Below, piece after piece: positions 19,140-28,441 of a stretch of DNA of 64,000 nt. Each line of letters starts with the position of its first letter. Within the stretch, counting starts at the first letter, position 1. The position numbers were made by a program, and so were the translations under genes. Source of the DNA: Motilibacter rhizosphaerae (GTDB lineage Bacteria; Actinomycetota; Actinomycetes; Motilibacterales; Motilibacteraceae); assembly GCF_004216915.1 (NCBI RefSeq), contig NZ_SGXD01000002.1, positions 248,001-312,000 of the forward strand. Direction: 5' to 3'. The notes below the pieces were generated by a model that saw only the letters and a list, made by a program, of their open reading frames with translations, made no database searches and was not told where the DNA came from.

Positions 19140-19838
19140 ATGGCGCGCGCGAAGGACGACACTCCCCCGAAGCCCCGCAAGCAGCGGTTCGCGACCCTGC
19201 GGCAGATCGGGCAGGCGTACTCGCTGACGTCGAAGAACGACAAGCAGCTGCCGCTGTGGCTGGCGGGGACGTTCCTCCTCGTCCTGGCCGTCTTCGTCGT
19301 CATCGGTGCGCTCATCGGGCACCCGTACTACCTCGGGTTCATCGGCATCCTGTTCGGCCTGCTCGCCACGATGGTGGTCTTCGGGCGCCGGGCGCAGCGC
19401 GCGGCGTACGGCTCGATCGAGGGGCAGGTCGGCGCGGCTGCGGCGGTGCTCGACTCGCTCAAGCGCGGCTGGACCGTGACGCCGGGCATCGCCGCGACCC
19501 GCCAGCAGGACATCGTGCACCGCGCCGTCGGGCGCCCCGGGATCGTCCTCGTGGGCGAGGGCTCCCCCGCCCGCCTCGCCGGCCTGCTCGCCCAGGAGCG
19601 CAAGAAGCTCGGCCGCGTCGTGCCGGACGTGCCGGTGCACGACTTCCAGGTGGGCAAGGAGCAGGGCCAGCTCTCGCTGCAGGAGTTCCAGCGCACGCTG
19701 GCCAAGCTGCCCAAGGTGATCCCGTCCGCGCAGATCGACACCATCGACAAGCGGCTCGTCGCGCTGGGCACACTCGCCCAGCAGCTGCCGAAGGGCCCGC
19801 TGCCCAAGGGGATGCGCCCGCCGCGCCAGATGCGCTGA
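19140..19838 (+). CDS. DUF4191 membrane protein
   Basis: A 232-residue protein with a basic N-terminus, two adjacent transmembrane helices (about 40-58 and 62-80) and a soluble C-terminal part ending in a Pro/Arg-rich tail. It corresponds in position and features to the Rv2219-type DUF4191 protein located between lipA and glnA1 in mycobacteria. The function is unknown. ATG at 19140 lies eight bases after a TACCCT element. Confidence 0.88.
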   Translation: MARAKDDTPPKPRKQRFATLRQIGQAYSLTSKNDKQLPLWLAGTFLLVLAVFVVIGALIGHPYYLGFIGILFGLLATMVVFGRRAQRAAYGSIEGQVGAAAAVLDSLKRGWTVTPGIAATRQQDIVHRAVGRPGIVLVGEGSPARLAGLLAQERKKLGRVVPDVPVHDFQVGKEQGQLSLQEFQRTLAKLPKVIPSAQIDTIDKRLVALGTLAQQLPKGPLPKGMRPPRQMR

Positions 19839-19848
19839 GGCGCTCGTC

Positions 19849-20787
19849 GTGCGCGTCGTCGTGCTCGACGACTACCAGGACGTGGCGCGGTCGTCCGCGG
19901 ACTGGGGCTCGCTCGACGCCGAGGTCGTCGTCGAGCACGAGCACCTCGGCCCGGAGGAGCTGGTGGCGCGGCACCGGGGCGCCGACGTGCTCGTCCTCAT
20001 GCGCGAGCGCACGCCCGTCGACGCCGCGCTGCTCGACGCGCTGCCGGAGGTGCGCCTGCTCGTGACGACCGGCATGCGCAACGCGTCGGTCGACCTCGAC
20101 GCCGCCCGCGAGCGCGGCGTCGCGGTCTGCGGCACGGAGGGCAGCGCGTCCTCGGCCGCCGAACTCGCGTGGGCGCTGGTCCTCGACCTCGCGCACCGCG
20201 TCACGTGGGAGGACGCGGCGCTGCGGACGGGCCGGTGGCAGACGGGCGTCGGCCGCGACCTCGCGGGCCTCACCCTCGGGGTGGTCGGCCTCGGGCGGCT
20301 CGGCCGGCGCGTGGCGGCGTACGCGCTGGCGTTCGGGATGGAGGTGCTCGCGTGGAGCCAGCACCTCACGGCGGAGGCGGCAGCGCACGCCGGAGCGGCC
20401 CTGGTCCCGAAGGACGAGCTCCTCGAGCGCGCCGACGTCGTGAGCGTCCACGTCGTGCTCTCCGAGCGCACGCGCGGCCTGCTCGGCGCGGCCGAGCTCG
20501 CCCGCATGAAGCCCGGAGCGCTGCTCGTCAACACCTCGCGCGGCCCGGTCGTCGACGAGGCGGCGCTGGTCGACGCGCTCTCCCGCGGCCACCTCGGCGG
20601 CGCCGGTCTCGACGTCTTCGACCGGGAGCCGCTGCCGCTCGACTCACCACTGCGCACGGCTCCGCGGACCGTGCTGACACCTCACATCGGCTACGTCACC
20701 GACCAGGTCTACCGCCAGTGGTACGCGATGGCGCTGGAGGACGTCGCCGCCTGGCAGGCGGGCGCGCCCGTCCGGCAGCTCGCCTAG
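19849..20787 (+). CDS. D-2-hydroxyacid dehydrogenase family protein
   Basis: A 312-residue NAD-dependent dehydrogenase. The NAD-binding motif GVVGLGRLGRR (about residues 145-155), the catalytic arginine region LLVNTSRGPVVDE, the glutamate near DVFDREPLP and the catalytic histidine in LTPHIGYVT are all present. The preceding substrate domain has TTGMRNASVDL. Substrate unknown; family members include phosphoglycerate and glyoxylate reductases. GTG at 19849 follows the DUF4191 stop by 10 bases. Confidence 0.9.
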   Translation: MRVVVLDDYQDVARSSADWGSLDAEVVVEHEHLGPEELVARHRGADVLVLMRERTPVDAALLDALPEVRLLVTTGMRNASVDLDAARERGVAVCGTEGSASSAAELAWALVLDLAHRVTWEDAALRTGRWQTGVGRDLAGLTLGVVGLGRLGRRVAAYALAFGMEVLAWSQHLTAEAAAHAGAALVPKDELLERADVVSVHVVLSERTRGLLGAAELARMKPGALLVNTSRGPVVDEAALVDALSRGHLGGAGLDVFDREPLPLDSPLRTAPRTVLTPHIGYVTDQVYRQWYAMALEDVAAWQAGAPVRQLA

Positions 20788-20791
20788 CGGA

Positions 20792-21265
20792 CTACCTGCG
20801 GACGAGGACGGTCCCGGCCGCCTTGTCGTGCAGGCCGCGGCCGTCGGCGTCCCAGATGACCGCCGGGATGACGAGGCAGACGAGCAGCTGGCGCAGCAGC
20901 ACGCGCAGCGCCTGCGGGCCGCGCGGGCGGAGGTCCACCAGCCGCAGCCGCAGGAGCGCGTGGCCGGGGGTGCGGCCGACGAAGGCGAGCGAGAGCGTGG
21001 AGAGGACCGCGAAGACCGCCAGCACCGCCCAGCCGTAGGCCGCGTCCTGCGGCCGGCCCCCAGCGACCTGCACGACGCCGCCGCTGATGAACCAGTCGAC
21101 GAGCAGGCCGACGAGGCGGCGCCCGAGCGGCGCGACGGAGCCCGGACCCTCGGCGGGCAGCCCGATCCGCTCGCCGCGCGGGCGGAAGACGACACCCTGC
21201 TGCTCGGCGGCGGCGCGGGGTCCCTCGAGCCAGGAGCCGAGGGTCCGACGGTCGATGGGGGCCAC
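20792..21265 (-). CDS. RDD family membrane protein
   Basis: A 157-residue RDD protein with about three transmembrane segments. The hallmark arginine and aspartates appear in LGRRLVGLLVDWFISGG, and GRTPGHALLRLRLVDLR is the second family motif. In mycobacteria an RDD gene (Rv2219A) also precedes glnA1. GTG at 21265 lies six bases from a minus-strand TATCCT (21272-21277), so the mRNA is probably leaderless. Confidence 0.9.
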   Translation of the reverse strand: MAPIDRRTLGSWLEGPRAAAEQQGVVFRPRGERIGLPAEGPGSVAPLGRRLVGLLVDWFISGGVVQVAGGRPQDAAYGWAVLAVFAVLSTLSLAFVGRTPGHALLRLRLVDLRPRGPQALRVLLRQLLVCLVIPAVIWDADGRGLHDKAAGTVLVRR

Positions 21266-21271
21266 ACAGCG

Positions 21272-21277
21272 AGGATA
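21272..21277 (-). promoter_or_regulatory. Leaderless -10 element of the RDD gene
   Basis: TATCCT on the minus strand ends six bases before the GTG at 21265. Confidence 0.5.
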
Positions 21278-21351
21278 CGACCGGAGGCCGCCGCGGGCAG
21301 GCCGGGAGGATCCGGGCGCGTAACACGGTCGTCATCCGGACGCGCGTCTGC

Positions 21352-21375
21352 GTAACGAACCCGAAACGTTAGGGT
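21352..21375 (+). promoter_or_regulatory. GlnR-like box and -10 element upstream of glnA1
   Basis: GTAAC (21352-21356), six bases, then GAAAC (21363-21367) fits the GlnR half-site pair gTnAC-n6-GaAAC. A TAGGGT hexamer follows at 21370-21375 and could be the -10. A second GTAAC lies at 21320-21324. This suggests nitrogen-dependent control of glnA1. Confidence 0.6.
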
Positions 21376-21444
21376 GACGGCCGGGAAACCCCCACTACCT
21401 ACGGTGCGGCGAGCGGTGTGGTGCCGCAGCTCTCAGGAGGGTGC

Positions 21445-22869
21445 ATGTTCAACAACGCGGACGAGGTCCTGCGCTACGTCAAGGACGAGGGCGTCGTGTT
21501 CATCGACGTCCGCTTCTGCGACCTGCCGGGCGTGATGCAGCACTTCAACGTGCCGGCCCAGTCGGTCGACGCGGACTTCTTCACCGAGGGCCAGATGTTC
21601 GACGGATCCTCGATCCGCGGCTTCCAGGCCATCCACGAGTCCGACATGAAGCTCATCCCGGACGTGACGTCGGCGTACATCGACCCGTTCCGCGTGGAGA
21701 AGACGCTCGTCGTCAACTTCTCCATCGTGGACCCCTACACGGGCGAGGCCTACAGCCGCGACCCGCGCCAGGTGGCCGCCAAGGCCGAGGCGTACATGCG
21801 CGGCACCGGCATCGCGGACACGGCGTTCTTCGCCCCCGAGGCCGAGTTCTACATCTTCGACGACGTGCGCTTCGAGACGAAGCAGAACGCCGGCTACTAC
21901 TACATCGACTCCGTCGAGGCGGCCTGGAACACCGGTCGCGTCGAGGAGGGCGGCAACCTCGGGCACAAGACCCCCTACAAGGGCGGGTACTTCCCGGTCG
22001 CCCCGGTCGACCACTACTCCGACCTGCGCGACGAGATCGTGGTCGAGCTCGACCGCCTCGGGCTCCAGGTCGAGCGCTCGCACCACGAGGTCGGCACCGC
22101 CGGCCAGGCCGAGATCAACTACCGCTTCGACACCCTGTCGAAGTCGGCCGACAAGGTCATGCTCTTCAAGTACGTCGTGAAGAACGTCGCGCACCGCAAC
22201 GGCAAGACCGTCACCTTCATGCCGAAGCCGCTGTTCGGCGACAACGGCTCGGGCATGCACTGCCACCAGTCGCTCTGGAAGGACGGCTCGCCGCTCTTCT
22301 ACGACGAGCTCGGCTACGGCGGCCTGTCCGACATGGCCCGCTGGTACGTCGGCGGCCTGCTGCACCACGCGCCCAGCCTGCTGGCGTTCACGAACCCGAC
22401 GGTGAACTCCTACCACCGCCTGGTCCCGGGCTACGAGGCGCCGGTCAACCTCGTCTACTCGGCCCGCAACCGCTCGGCCTGCATCCGCATCCCGGTGACG
22501 GGGTCGAACCCCAAGGCCAAGCGCATCGAGTTCCGCGTGCCGGACCCGTCCAGCAACCCGTACCTCGCGTTCGCCGCCATGCTCATGGCCGGTCTCGACG
22601 GCATCAAGAACAAGATCGAGCCGCCGACGCCCATCGACAAGGACCTCTACGAGCTCCCGCCCGAGGAGCACGCGGAGATCTCCCAGGTCCCCGGCTCGCT
22701 GTCCGAGGTGCTGGACAACCTCGAGAAGGACCACGCGTTCCTCACCGAGGGCGGGGTCTTCACCGAGGACCTCATCGAGACGTGGATCGCCTACAAGCGC
22801 GCCAGCGAGATCGACCCGATCCGGCTGCGCCCGCACCCGCACGAGTTCGAGCTGTACTACGACATCTGA
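21445..22869 (+). CDS. glnA: Glutamine synthetase type I, adenylylatable
   Basis: A 474-residue type I-beta glutamine synthetase that makes glutamine from glutamate, ammonia and ATP as a dodecamer. Metal and substrate motifs include [23 protein letters not shown], the [10 protein letters not shown] loop and NRSACIRIP. The adenylylation tyrosine is Tyr402 in [11 protein letters not shown], so activity can be switched off by GlnE, encoded 13 kb away. ATG at 21445 has a strong AGGAGG upstream. A GlnR-like box lies in the leader region. Confidence 0.98.
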   Translation: MFNNADEVLRYVKDEGVVFIDVRFCDLPGVMQHFNVPAQSVDADFFTEGQMFDGSSIRGFQAIHESDMKLIPDVTSAYIDPFRVEKTLVVNFSIVDPYTGEAYSRDPRQVAAKAEAYMRGTGIADTAFFAPEAEFYIFDDVRFETKQNAGYYYIDSVEAAWNTGRVEEGGNLGHKTPYKGGYFPVAPVDHYSDLRDEIVVELDRLGLQVERSHHEVGTAGQAEINYRFDTLSKSADKVMLFKYVVKNVAHRNGKTVTFMPKPLFGDNGSGMHCHQSLWKDGSPLFYDELGYGGLSDMARWYVGGLLHHAPSLLAFTNPTVNSYHRLVPGYEAPVNLVYSARNRSACIRIPVTGSNPKAKRIEFRVPDPSSNPYLAFAAMLMAGLDGIKNKIEPPTPIDKDLYELPPEEHAEISQVPGSLSEVLDNLEKDHAFLTEGGVFTEDLIETWIAYKRASEIDPIRLRPHPHEFELYYDI

Positions 22870-22899
22870 CCGGGTAGCTCCTGGTCGAGCAGCACCACC

Positions 22900-22935
22900 G
22901 CAGAGGCGGGTCCCCGGACGGGGGCCCGCCTCTGC
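22900..22935 (+). terminator. Terminator after glnA1
   Basis: A GC stem formed by GCAGAGGCGGG (22900-22910) with CCCGCCTCTGC (22925-22935), extended by CCCC/GGGG, 31 bases after the stop codon. No T-run. Confidence 0.7.
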
Positions 22936-23053
22936 CGCGTCGTGCCGCCGCGCGTCGATCTACGACGATCACCTGTCGCATTGCCTCGGGACACAGTTCG
23001 GGACAGACTTCGCGTAGCGGGACGAAGCGTCTCGCACGGACAGGAGGTCCGAC

Positions 23054-25282
23054 GTGACCGAGTCGATCAGCAGCGGCGACAGCACCCCGGAGCAGGCGGC
23101 AGCCAGCGCGGACGGGGTGAGCCGGCGCCACTTCATCGCCGCCGCGGGAGCCGGCGCGGGGGCGGTGGCCCTCGGAGCCGCGCTCCGCCCGGCGGCGGCG
23201 CAGGCAGCAGAGCCGGCTGCACCGGCGGCGGAGGCCGCGAGCGGGATGGGCGGCGTCCCCGGCGCACCCGGGCCGGAGGTGAAGACGGGCGACCGGCTCA
23301 CCTCGAACCAGGGCGTCCGGATCTCGGACGACCAGAACACCCTGCGCGCTGGTACGCGGGGACCGTCGCTGCTCGAGGACGGCCTCTTCCGCGAGAAGAT
23401 GATGCACTTCGACCACGAGCGGATCCCCGAACGGGTCGTGCACGCACGCGGGGCGGGGGCGCACGGCTCCTTCCGGCTGCACACCTCGCTCGCGCAGTTC
23501 ACCCGAGCGAAGGTCCTCACCGACACGGGGGTGACGACGCCGGTCTTCGTACGGTTCTCGACGGTCAACGGCTCGCGCGGCTCGGCCGACACCGCCCGCG
23601 ACGCCCGCGGCTTCGCGACGAAGTTCTACACCAGCGAGGGGGTGTGGGACCTCGTCGGCAACAACATCCCGGTCTTCTTCATCCAGGACGCGATCAAGTT
23701 CCCCGACCTCGTCCACTCGTTCAAGCCCGAGCCGAACGTCGAGATCCCCCAGGCCTCCACGGCGCACGACACGTTCTACGACTTCATCTCGCTGACCCCC
23801 GAGTCGGCCCACATGCTCATGTGGACCACCTCCGACCGCGGGATCCCGCGCAGCTACCGGATGATGGAGGGCTTCGGCATCCACACCTTCCGGCTCGTGA
23901 ACTCCTCCGGCGACTCGACGTTCGTCAAGTTCCACTGGAAGCCGCGGCTCTCCGTCCGGTCGCTCGTCTGGGACGAGGCGCAGAAGCTCGCCGGTGTCGA
24001 CCCCGACTTCCACCGGCGGGACCTGGCGGACGCGATCAACGCGGGCGCGTACCCGCAGTGGGACCTCGGCGTGCAGCTGCTCGCGGAGAAGGACACGGGC
24101 AAGGTCGGCTTCGACGTGCTCGACGCGACCAAGCTGTGGCCCGAGGAGACCGTGCCGGTGCAGCTCGTCGGCACGATGACGCTCAACCGCAACCCGCAGA
24201 ACTACTTCACGGAGACCGAGCAGGTCGCCTTCCACACGGGCCACGTCGTCCCCGGCATCGACTTCAGTGACGACCCGCTGCTGCAGGGGCGCAACTTCTC
24301 CTACCTCGACACCCAGCTCAACCGCTTCAGCGGCCCCAACTTCTCCCAGCTGCCGATCAACCAGCCGCACTCCCCCGTCAACAACTTCCAGCAGGACGGG
24401 TTCATGCGCTACGCCAACCGGCCGGGGCGCATCAACTACGAGCCCAACTCCCTGCCCGGTGGCGAGGCCCACGAGTCCAGCGCGGCTCAGGGCGGGTTCG
24501 TCTCCTACGCCGAGCCCGTCGGCGGCACGAAGGTGCGCGCCCGCAGCGACACCTTCTCCGACCACTTCAGCCAGGCCACGCTGTTCTTCCAGAGCATGAC
24601 CGAGCCGGAGAAGCAGCACATCATCCAGGCGCTGCAGTTCGAGCTGGGCAAGGTGACGGTGAAGGCGGTGCAGCAGCGCATGCTCGGCCTGCTCGCCAAC
24701 ATCGACACGCGCCTCGTCACCGAGGTCGCCGGCTACCTGAGCCTCCCCGTCCCCTCCGGGTCCCCCAACACCGCGATCGGCACGTCCGACGCGCTGAGCC
24801 AGGAGAAGACGGCGAAGCCCAGCGCGCGTACGCGCAAGGTGGCGGTCCTCGTCGGGGACGGCGTCACCGCCGCCGACGTCGCGGCCATCGGTAAGGCGCT
24901 GCACGCTGCCGGCGGGGCCGCCGTCGTGGTCGGCCCGCACGTCGGGCCGGTCACGGCGCAGGGCGGCACGGTCACGGCGACCGCGACGTACCTCACCTCG
25001 AAGTCGGTCCAGTTCGACGCGGTCTTCGTGCCGGGGGGCACGGCCGGGCTCGTCTCGAACGGCGACGCCGTCCACTTCGTCGAGGAGGCGTTCAAGCACG
25101 ACAAGGCGGTCGGCGCCGTCGGCACCGGCACCGCCGTGCTGCGCGCCGCCCTGGGCGGAGCGGCGGCCGGCGCCGCCGGTGTGGTCACGGGCGCCAGCGC
25201 CTCGGCCGTGGCGCGCGACTTCGTCGCGGCTGTCGCCGCGCACCGGCACTGGAGCCGCAGCACCGGCGCGATCTCGGCCTGA
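23054..25282 (+). CDS. Large-subunit (clade 2) catalase with Tat signal
   Basis: A 742-residue haem catalase converting hydrogen peroxide to water and oxygen. A twin-arginine signal ([19 protein letters not shown]) lies at about residues 23-41 and ends in an AQA-type cleavage region. The core has the catalytic histidine in [12 protein letters not shown], the asparagine in [14 protein letters not shown] and the haem-ligand tyrosine in [11 protein letters not shown]. The C-terminal 150 residues form the DJ-1-like domain typical of HPII enzymes ([28 protein letters not shown]). GTG at 23054 has AGGAGG upstream. Export across the membrane is predicted. Confidence 0.95.
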   Translation: MTESISSGDSTPEQAAASADGVSRRHFIAAAGAGAGAVALGAALRPAAAQAAEPAAPAAEAASGMGGVPGAPGPEVKTGDRLTSNQGVRISDDQNTLRAGTRGPSLLEDGLFREKMMHFDHERIPERVVHARGAGAHGSFRLHTSLAQFTRAKVLTDTGVTTPVFVRFSTVNGSRGSADTARDARGFATKFYTSEGVWDLVGNNIPVFFIQDAIKFPDLVHSFKPEPNVEIPQASTAHDTFYDFISLTPESAHMLMWTTSDRGIPRSYRMMEGFGIHTFRLVNSSGDSTFVKFHWKPRLSVRSLVWDEAQKLAGVDPDFHRRDLADAINAGAYPQWDLGVQLLAEKDTGKVGFDVLDATKLWPEETVPVQLVGTMTLNRNPQNYFTETEQVAFHTGHVVPGIDFSDDPLLQGRNFSYLDTQLNRFSGPNFSQLPINQPHSPVNNFQQDGFMRYANRPGRINYEPNSLPGGEAHESSAAQGGFVSYAEPVGGTKVRARSDTFSDHFSQATLFFQSMTEPEKQHIIQALQFELGKVTVKAVQQRMLGLLANIDTRLVTEVAGYLSLPVPSGSPNTAIGTSDALSQEKTAKPSARTRKVAVLVGDGVTAADVAAIGKALHAAGGAAVVVGPHVGPVTAQGGTVTATATYLTSKSVQFDAVFVPGGTAGLVSNGDAVHFVEEAFKHDKAVGAVGTGTAVLRAALGGAAAGAAGVVTGASASAVARDFVAAVAAHRHWSRSTGAISA

Positions 25283-25313
25283 CCCCGGGGCGGGGCACAG
25301 CACCACGGCAGGA

Positions 25314-25345
25314 CGGAGGCGGGTCCCCACCGGGGCCCGCCTCCG
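25314..25345 (+). terminator. Terminator after the catalase gene
   Basis: CGGAGGCGGG-TCCCC pairs with GGGG-CCCGCCTCCG around an ACC loop, with one bulged T. It is nearly the same design as the terminator after glnA1. Confidence 0.7.
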
Positions 25346-25495
25346 CCGCGTCCGGGGAGGGGCCCGCTGCGGCCGGCTCGCGTCGCCCCTTCGTGCAAGG
25401 TTGGCCCTCCCCGGGCCCGTACGGCCACGCCCGCCCCGCGGATCGAACAGGATCCGTTGCGCGGCGCAGGAGCCGCGAAGCCTGAGGAGGAACCG

Positions 25496-26020
25496 ATGAG
25501 GCTCGGACGCAAGGCCCTGGCGACTCTCGCCGCACCAGCCGCACTGGCCGCGGTCGCGACACCGGCGCACGCTGCGGAACCCACGTACCGGCCGCCCGAG
25601 GTGCAGTGGGTGCACACCGTGCACGCGACCGCGGACAGCGCCACGCTGCGGGCCCGCTACCGCTGCTACGGCGGCAACGAGGGCACGCACCTGTGGGTCT
25701 CGCTCAAGCAGGGCGGCGGCATCCAGGGCGACGCCATGGCCCTCGCCATGCAGGAGGGCACGAGCGCGATCGCGGCCTCGTGGTACGACAGCCACCCCGA
25801 CCAGGTCGTCTGCAACGGGCGCTTCAACACCCTGACGTACACGGTCAACCGCGAGCACGGGATCCCGGGCTACCACCCCGACGACTGGGCGCCGCTGCAG
25901 AAGGGCCCGGCGTTCCTGCAGTTCTGCCTGTTCGACAGCACGGCCGCGGAGGCCGGACCGGACAACACCGACCAGGGGTTCGGCTACCTCTACACCTGGG
26001 TGCAGGTCCACACCCGCTGA
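25496..26020 (+). CDS. Secreted protein of unknown function
   Basis: A 174-residue protein with a clear Sec signal peptide (basic MRLGRK, Ala/Leu core, cleavage after AHA near residue 27). The mature part is rich in aromatic residues (VQWVHTVHATAD, HLWVSLKQGG, WYDSHPDQVV, LYTWVQVHTR) and has three cysteines. No family was recognised. GAGGAGG before ATG 25496 indicates strong translation. It lies between two terminators and so is a single-gene unit. Confidence 0.82.
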   Translation: MRLGRKALATLAAPAALAAVATPAHAAEPTYRPPEVQWVHTVHATADSATLRARYRCYGGNEGTHLWVSLKQGGGIQGDAMALAMQEGTSAIAASWYDSHPDQVVCNGRFNTLTYTVNREHGIPGYHPDDWAPLQKGPAFLQFCLFDSTAAEAGPDNTDQGFGYLYTWVQVHTR

Positions 26021-26036
26021 GGTCGGCCCCCGTGAC

Positions 26037-26072
26037 GGCGGGGCGGGTCCCCTCCCCGGGACCCGCCCCGCC
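26037..26072. terminator. Perfect 15-bp stem-loop after the secreted-protein gene
   Basis: GGCGGGGCGGGTCCC (26037-26051) pairs perfectly with 26058-26072 around CTCCCC. It is the third GGCGGGtCCC-type stem in 3.2 kb. Confidence 0.7.
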
Positions 26073-26170
26073 CCACGGCCAGGGCAGGTGACGGTCGCCG
26101 AGGACCGCGACCGGTCACCCCAGCTTGCGCAGCCGGGCGTGAGCGCCCCTCGAAGGGGCATGATCCGCCC

Positions 26171-27037
26171 GTGGTCGACCCCCTGCCCCCCGGCCTGCCG
26201 CCGGCGGCGCTGCGGCGGCGCGAGCGCCACGCGACGGCGCGGGTGCGCACCTCGCTGCTCTCCGCGCCCGCTGCGGTCGCGCTGTCCGACGTGGGCCTGG
26301 ACCCCGTCGGCGAGGCCATGGGCTGCGTCGTCGTCCGCATCGGGTTCGCCGGCGGGACAGGCTGCTCGTGGGGCACCGGCGGCGGCTACCGGCTCGCCAC
26401 GATCTCCGCGCACAGCAGCGTCTTCGCGGGCTTCCGGCCGTACGTCAGCGCGATGCAGGACGGCTACCGGCGCTGCCTGCGCCGGCTGCTCGACGAGGCA
26501 CGCGCCCTGCAGGCCGACGGCGTCGTGGGCGTCCGCCTCACCACCGAGCACCTCGACGAGCACACGCGCGAGTTCGTCGCCCTCGGCACCGCCGTCCGTG
26601 CCCGCTCGCGCACCCGCCCGGCCGCGCCCTTCACGACCGACCTGTCCGGCCCGGAGACCGCGGCGCTGCTCCACGCCGGCTGGGTGCCGGTCGGCATCGC
26701 CGTGGGGCTCGACGTCGCGATGCGCCACGACGACTACCTCACCCAGCGCCAGCGCGGCTGGGGGGCGGGCAACACCGAGGTGTCCGGCTACACCGACCTG
26801 GTGCAACAGGGGCGGGCCTTCGCCCGCCAGCGCTTCGCCGAGCAGGTCGCCCGGCTCGGCGCACAAGGGGCCGTCGTGAGCGACCTCGGTCTGCGCGTCT
26901 GGGAGGAGGAGCCCGCGGACGGCCACGTCGACCACGTGGCCGAGGCCCATGTCCGCGGCACGGCGGTGTCGCAGTTCCGGCGCAGCAGCAGCGGTTCCCC
27001 GTCCCTCACCATCCTCCCCCTGGCTCCGAGGAGATGA
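26171..27037 (+). CDS. Protein with two YbjQ-like (heavy-metal-binding-type) domains, first of three
   Basis: A 288-residue protein that appears to hold two tandem YbjQ-like domains. The first contains LQADGVVGVRLTTEHLDEHTREFVALGTAV, shortened here as ADGVVGVRL and EFVALGTAV. The second begins TTDLSGPETAALLHAGWVPVGIAVG and ends with the VRGTAV strand. YbjQ proteins form beta-rich pentamers of unknown role, and the heavy-metal label is a Pfam name. GTG at 26171 follows a CATGAT element by six bases. The next gene starts inside its stop codon (ATGA). Confidence 0.78.
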   Translation: MVDPLPPGLPPAALRRRERHATARVRTSLLSAPAAVALSDVGLDPVGEAMGCVVVRIGFAGGTGCSWGTGGGYRLATISAHSSVFAGFRPYVSAMQDGYRRCLRRLLDEARALQADGVVGVRLTTEHLDEHTREFVALGTAVRARSRTRPAAPFTTDLSGPETAALLHAGWVPVGIAVGLDVAMRHDDYLTQRQRGWGAGNTEVSGYTDLVQQGRAFARQRFAEQVARLGAQGAVVSDLGLRVWEEEPADGHVDHVAEAHVRGTAVSQFRRSSSGSPSLTILPLAPRR

Positions 27038-27909
27038 CCGTGGCCGACCCCGACGAGGGCCCGGGCCTGAGCACCGCCGCAGCGACAGACCTCGGCATCC
27101 CCGAGGACGCCATGCGCCGTCTGGCGTCCATGAAGCCGGGGACCCCGGGCAGCCTGTTCACCTCGGACCTCAGCGTCAACGAGTTCCTGCTGGTGCGCGA
27201 GGCCGGCTTCCGCCCGCTCGGCCTCGTCGTCGGGTCGAGCATCTACCACGTGGGCTTCCAGAGCCGGCAGTGGAGCCGCAACCAGGAGCTCGAGAAGCTC
27301 ACGCAGGCGATGTACCACGCCCGCGAGCTCGCGATGGCCCGCATGGAGGCGGAGGCCGAGGCCCTCGGCGCGGACGGCGTGGTCGGCGTCCGGCTCGAGA
27401 TCGAGTTCAAGGAGTTCGGCAACGACCTCGCGGAGTTCATCGCCGTCGGCACCGCGGTGCACGCCGACGAGGCGCACGCCGCCGCCCCCGACGGCTTCTC
27501 CTGGCGCAACGCGCAGGGCCTGCCCTTCACCTCCGACCTGTCCGGCCAGGACTTCTGGACGCTCGTGCAAGCGGGGTACGCGCCCCTCGGCCTCGTCATG
27601 GGCAGCTGCGTCTACCACATCGCGCACCAGCGGTTCTTCCAGAGCCTCAGCAACATCGGCGCCAACGTCGAGATCCCGCAGTACACCGAGGCGCTCTACG
27701 ACGCGCGCGAGCTGGCGATGAGCCGCATGCAGGCGGAGGCGGAGGCCCTGTCCGCCGAGGGGATCGTCGGCGTGCAGCTGCTCTCGCTGCCGCACCGCTG
27801 GGGCGGCCACACGACGGAGTTCTTCGCGATCGGCACCGCGGTCCGGCCCGTACGCCCGGACCACACGATCGCGAAGCCGGTCCTCGTGCTCCCGCTGAGC
27901 GACTCGTGA
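27034..27909 (+). CDS. Protein with two YbjQ-like domains, second of three
   Basis: A 291-residue protein with two clear YbjQ-like repeats. In each, FTSDLS is followed about 20 residues later by a PLGLVVGSSIYH or PLGLVMGSCVYH strand, a long helix (ARELAMARMEAEAEALGAD), GVVGVRL or GIVGVQL, and the closing EFIAVGTAV or EFFAIGTAV. The paralogue encoded upstream shares this plan. ATG at 27034 overlaps the previous stop (ATGA) and has GAGGAG upstream. The final stop overlaps the next GTG (GTGA), so all three genes are translationally coupled. Confidence 0.85.
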   Translation: MTVADPDEGPGLSTAAATDLGIPEDAMRRLASMKPGTPGSLFTSDLSVNEFLLVREAGFRPLGLVVGSSIYHVGFQSRQWSRNQELEKLTQAMYHARELAMARMEAEAEALGADGVVGVRLEIEFKEFGNDLAEFIAVGTAVHADEAHAAAPDGFSWRNAQGLPFTSDLSGQDFWTLVQAGYAPLGLVMGSCVYHIAHQRFFQSLSNIGANVEIPQYTEALYDARELAMSRMQAEAEALSAEGIVGVQLLSLPHRWGGHTTEFFAIGTAVRPVRPDHTIAKPVLVLPLSDS

Positions 27910-28316
27910 GCCCGCCCGCCGGTGACGAGCCGGACCTCGAGCTCGTCGCGGCCGCCCTGCGCGTCGACACCGCGGACGTCACGACCTTCGCCCGCGTCGT
28001 CACCGGCACCCTGGCCGACGCCCTGCCGGAGGGGATGGTGGAGGTGGTCCGCTCCCGCAGCCTCGGCGACCGCGTACGCGGTCGGGAGGGCCGCGCGGAG
28101 GCCGTCGTCGTGCGCACGGGCGAGCACGTGCTGACCCTGCGCCAGGGCCACGGCCCGGTCGAGGCGGAGGACGCGGTCGTGGTCCGCGGCGTCGTCATCT
28201 CGCGCCGCCAGATCGGGGTCGAGGAGTGGGTGCGGCTGCTGGCCGAGCAGGTCGCGGCACGTGCCCGGGAGAGCGCCGCGGCGCGTACGGCGCTGCAGCG
28301 CCTGCTCGGGGGCTGA
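27906..28316 (+). CDS. Small protein coupled to the YbjQ-like genes
   Basis: A 136-residue protein without a recognised family. An N-terminal helical part (ELVAAALRVDTADVTTFARV) is followed by strands (MVEVVRSRS, EAVVVRTGEHVLTLR, DAVVVRGVVISRR) and a C-terminal amphipathic helix (VEEWVRLLAEQVAARARESA). There is no signal peptide or membrane segment. GTG at 27906 overlaps the preceding stop by four bases, so it is probably made in fixed ratio with the YbjQ-like proteins and may be their partner. Confidence 0.72.
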   Translation: MSPPAGDEPDLELVAAALRVDTADVTTFARVVTGTLADALPEGMVEVVRSRSLGDRVRGREGRAEAVVVRTGEHVLTLRQGHGPVEAEDAVVVRGVVISRRQIGVEEWVRLLAEQVAARARESAAARTALQRLLGG

Positions 28317-28371
28317 CCGGCCCGGCCGTCCGCCCGCTCAGGTGACCTGGCGGGCGGATCCTCACGGATCC

Positions 28372-28397
28372 CTCATGCGCCGGGCCGTCGGGCCGAT
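28372..28397 (+). promoter_or_regulatory. Flagellar sigma-factor (FliA-type) promoter before mcp
   Basis: CTCA (28372-28375), a 16-base spacer and GCCGAT (28392-28397) resemble the FliA/sigma-28 promoter pattern described for motile actinobacteria (CTCA, 15-17 bases, GCCGA). It lies 44 bases before the chemoreceptor ATG. Confidence 0.5.
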
Positions 28398-28441
28398 GCC
28401 CGTACAGGCCCGAGGACGGGGGCCCGGACGAGGAGAGGCAG

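Noticed and set aside
22772-26950. 1392-codon minus-strand reading frame over the catalase region
   Set aside because: The opposite strand encodes a complete catalase and other genes with family motifs; long antisense frames are expected at this GC content.
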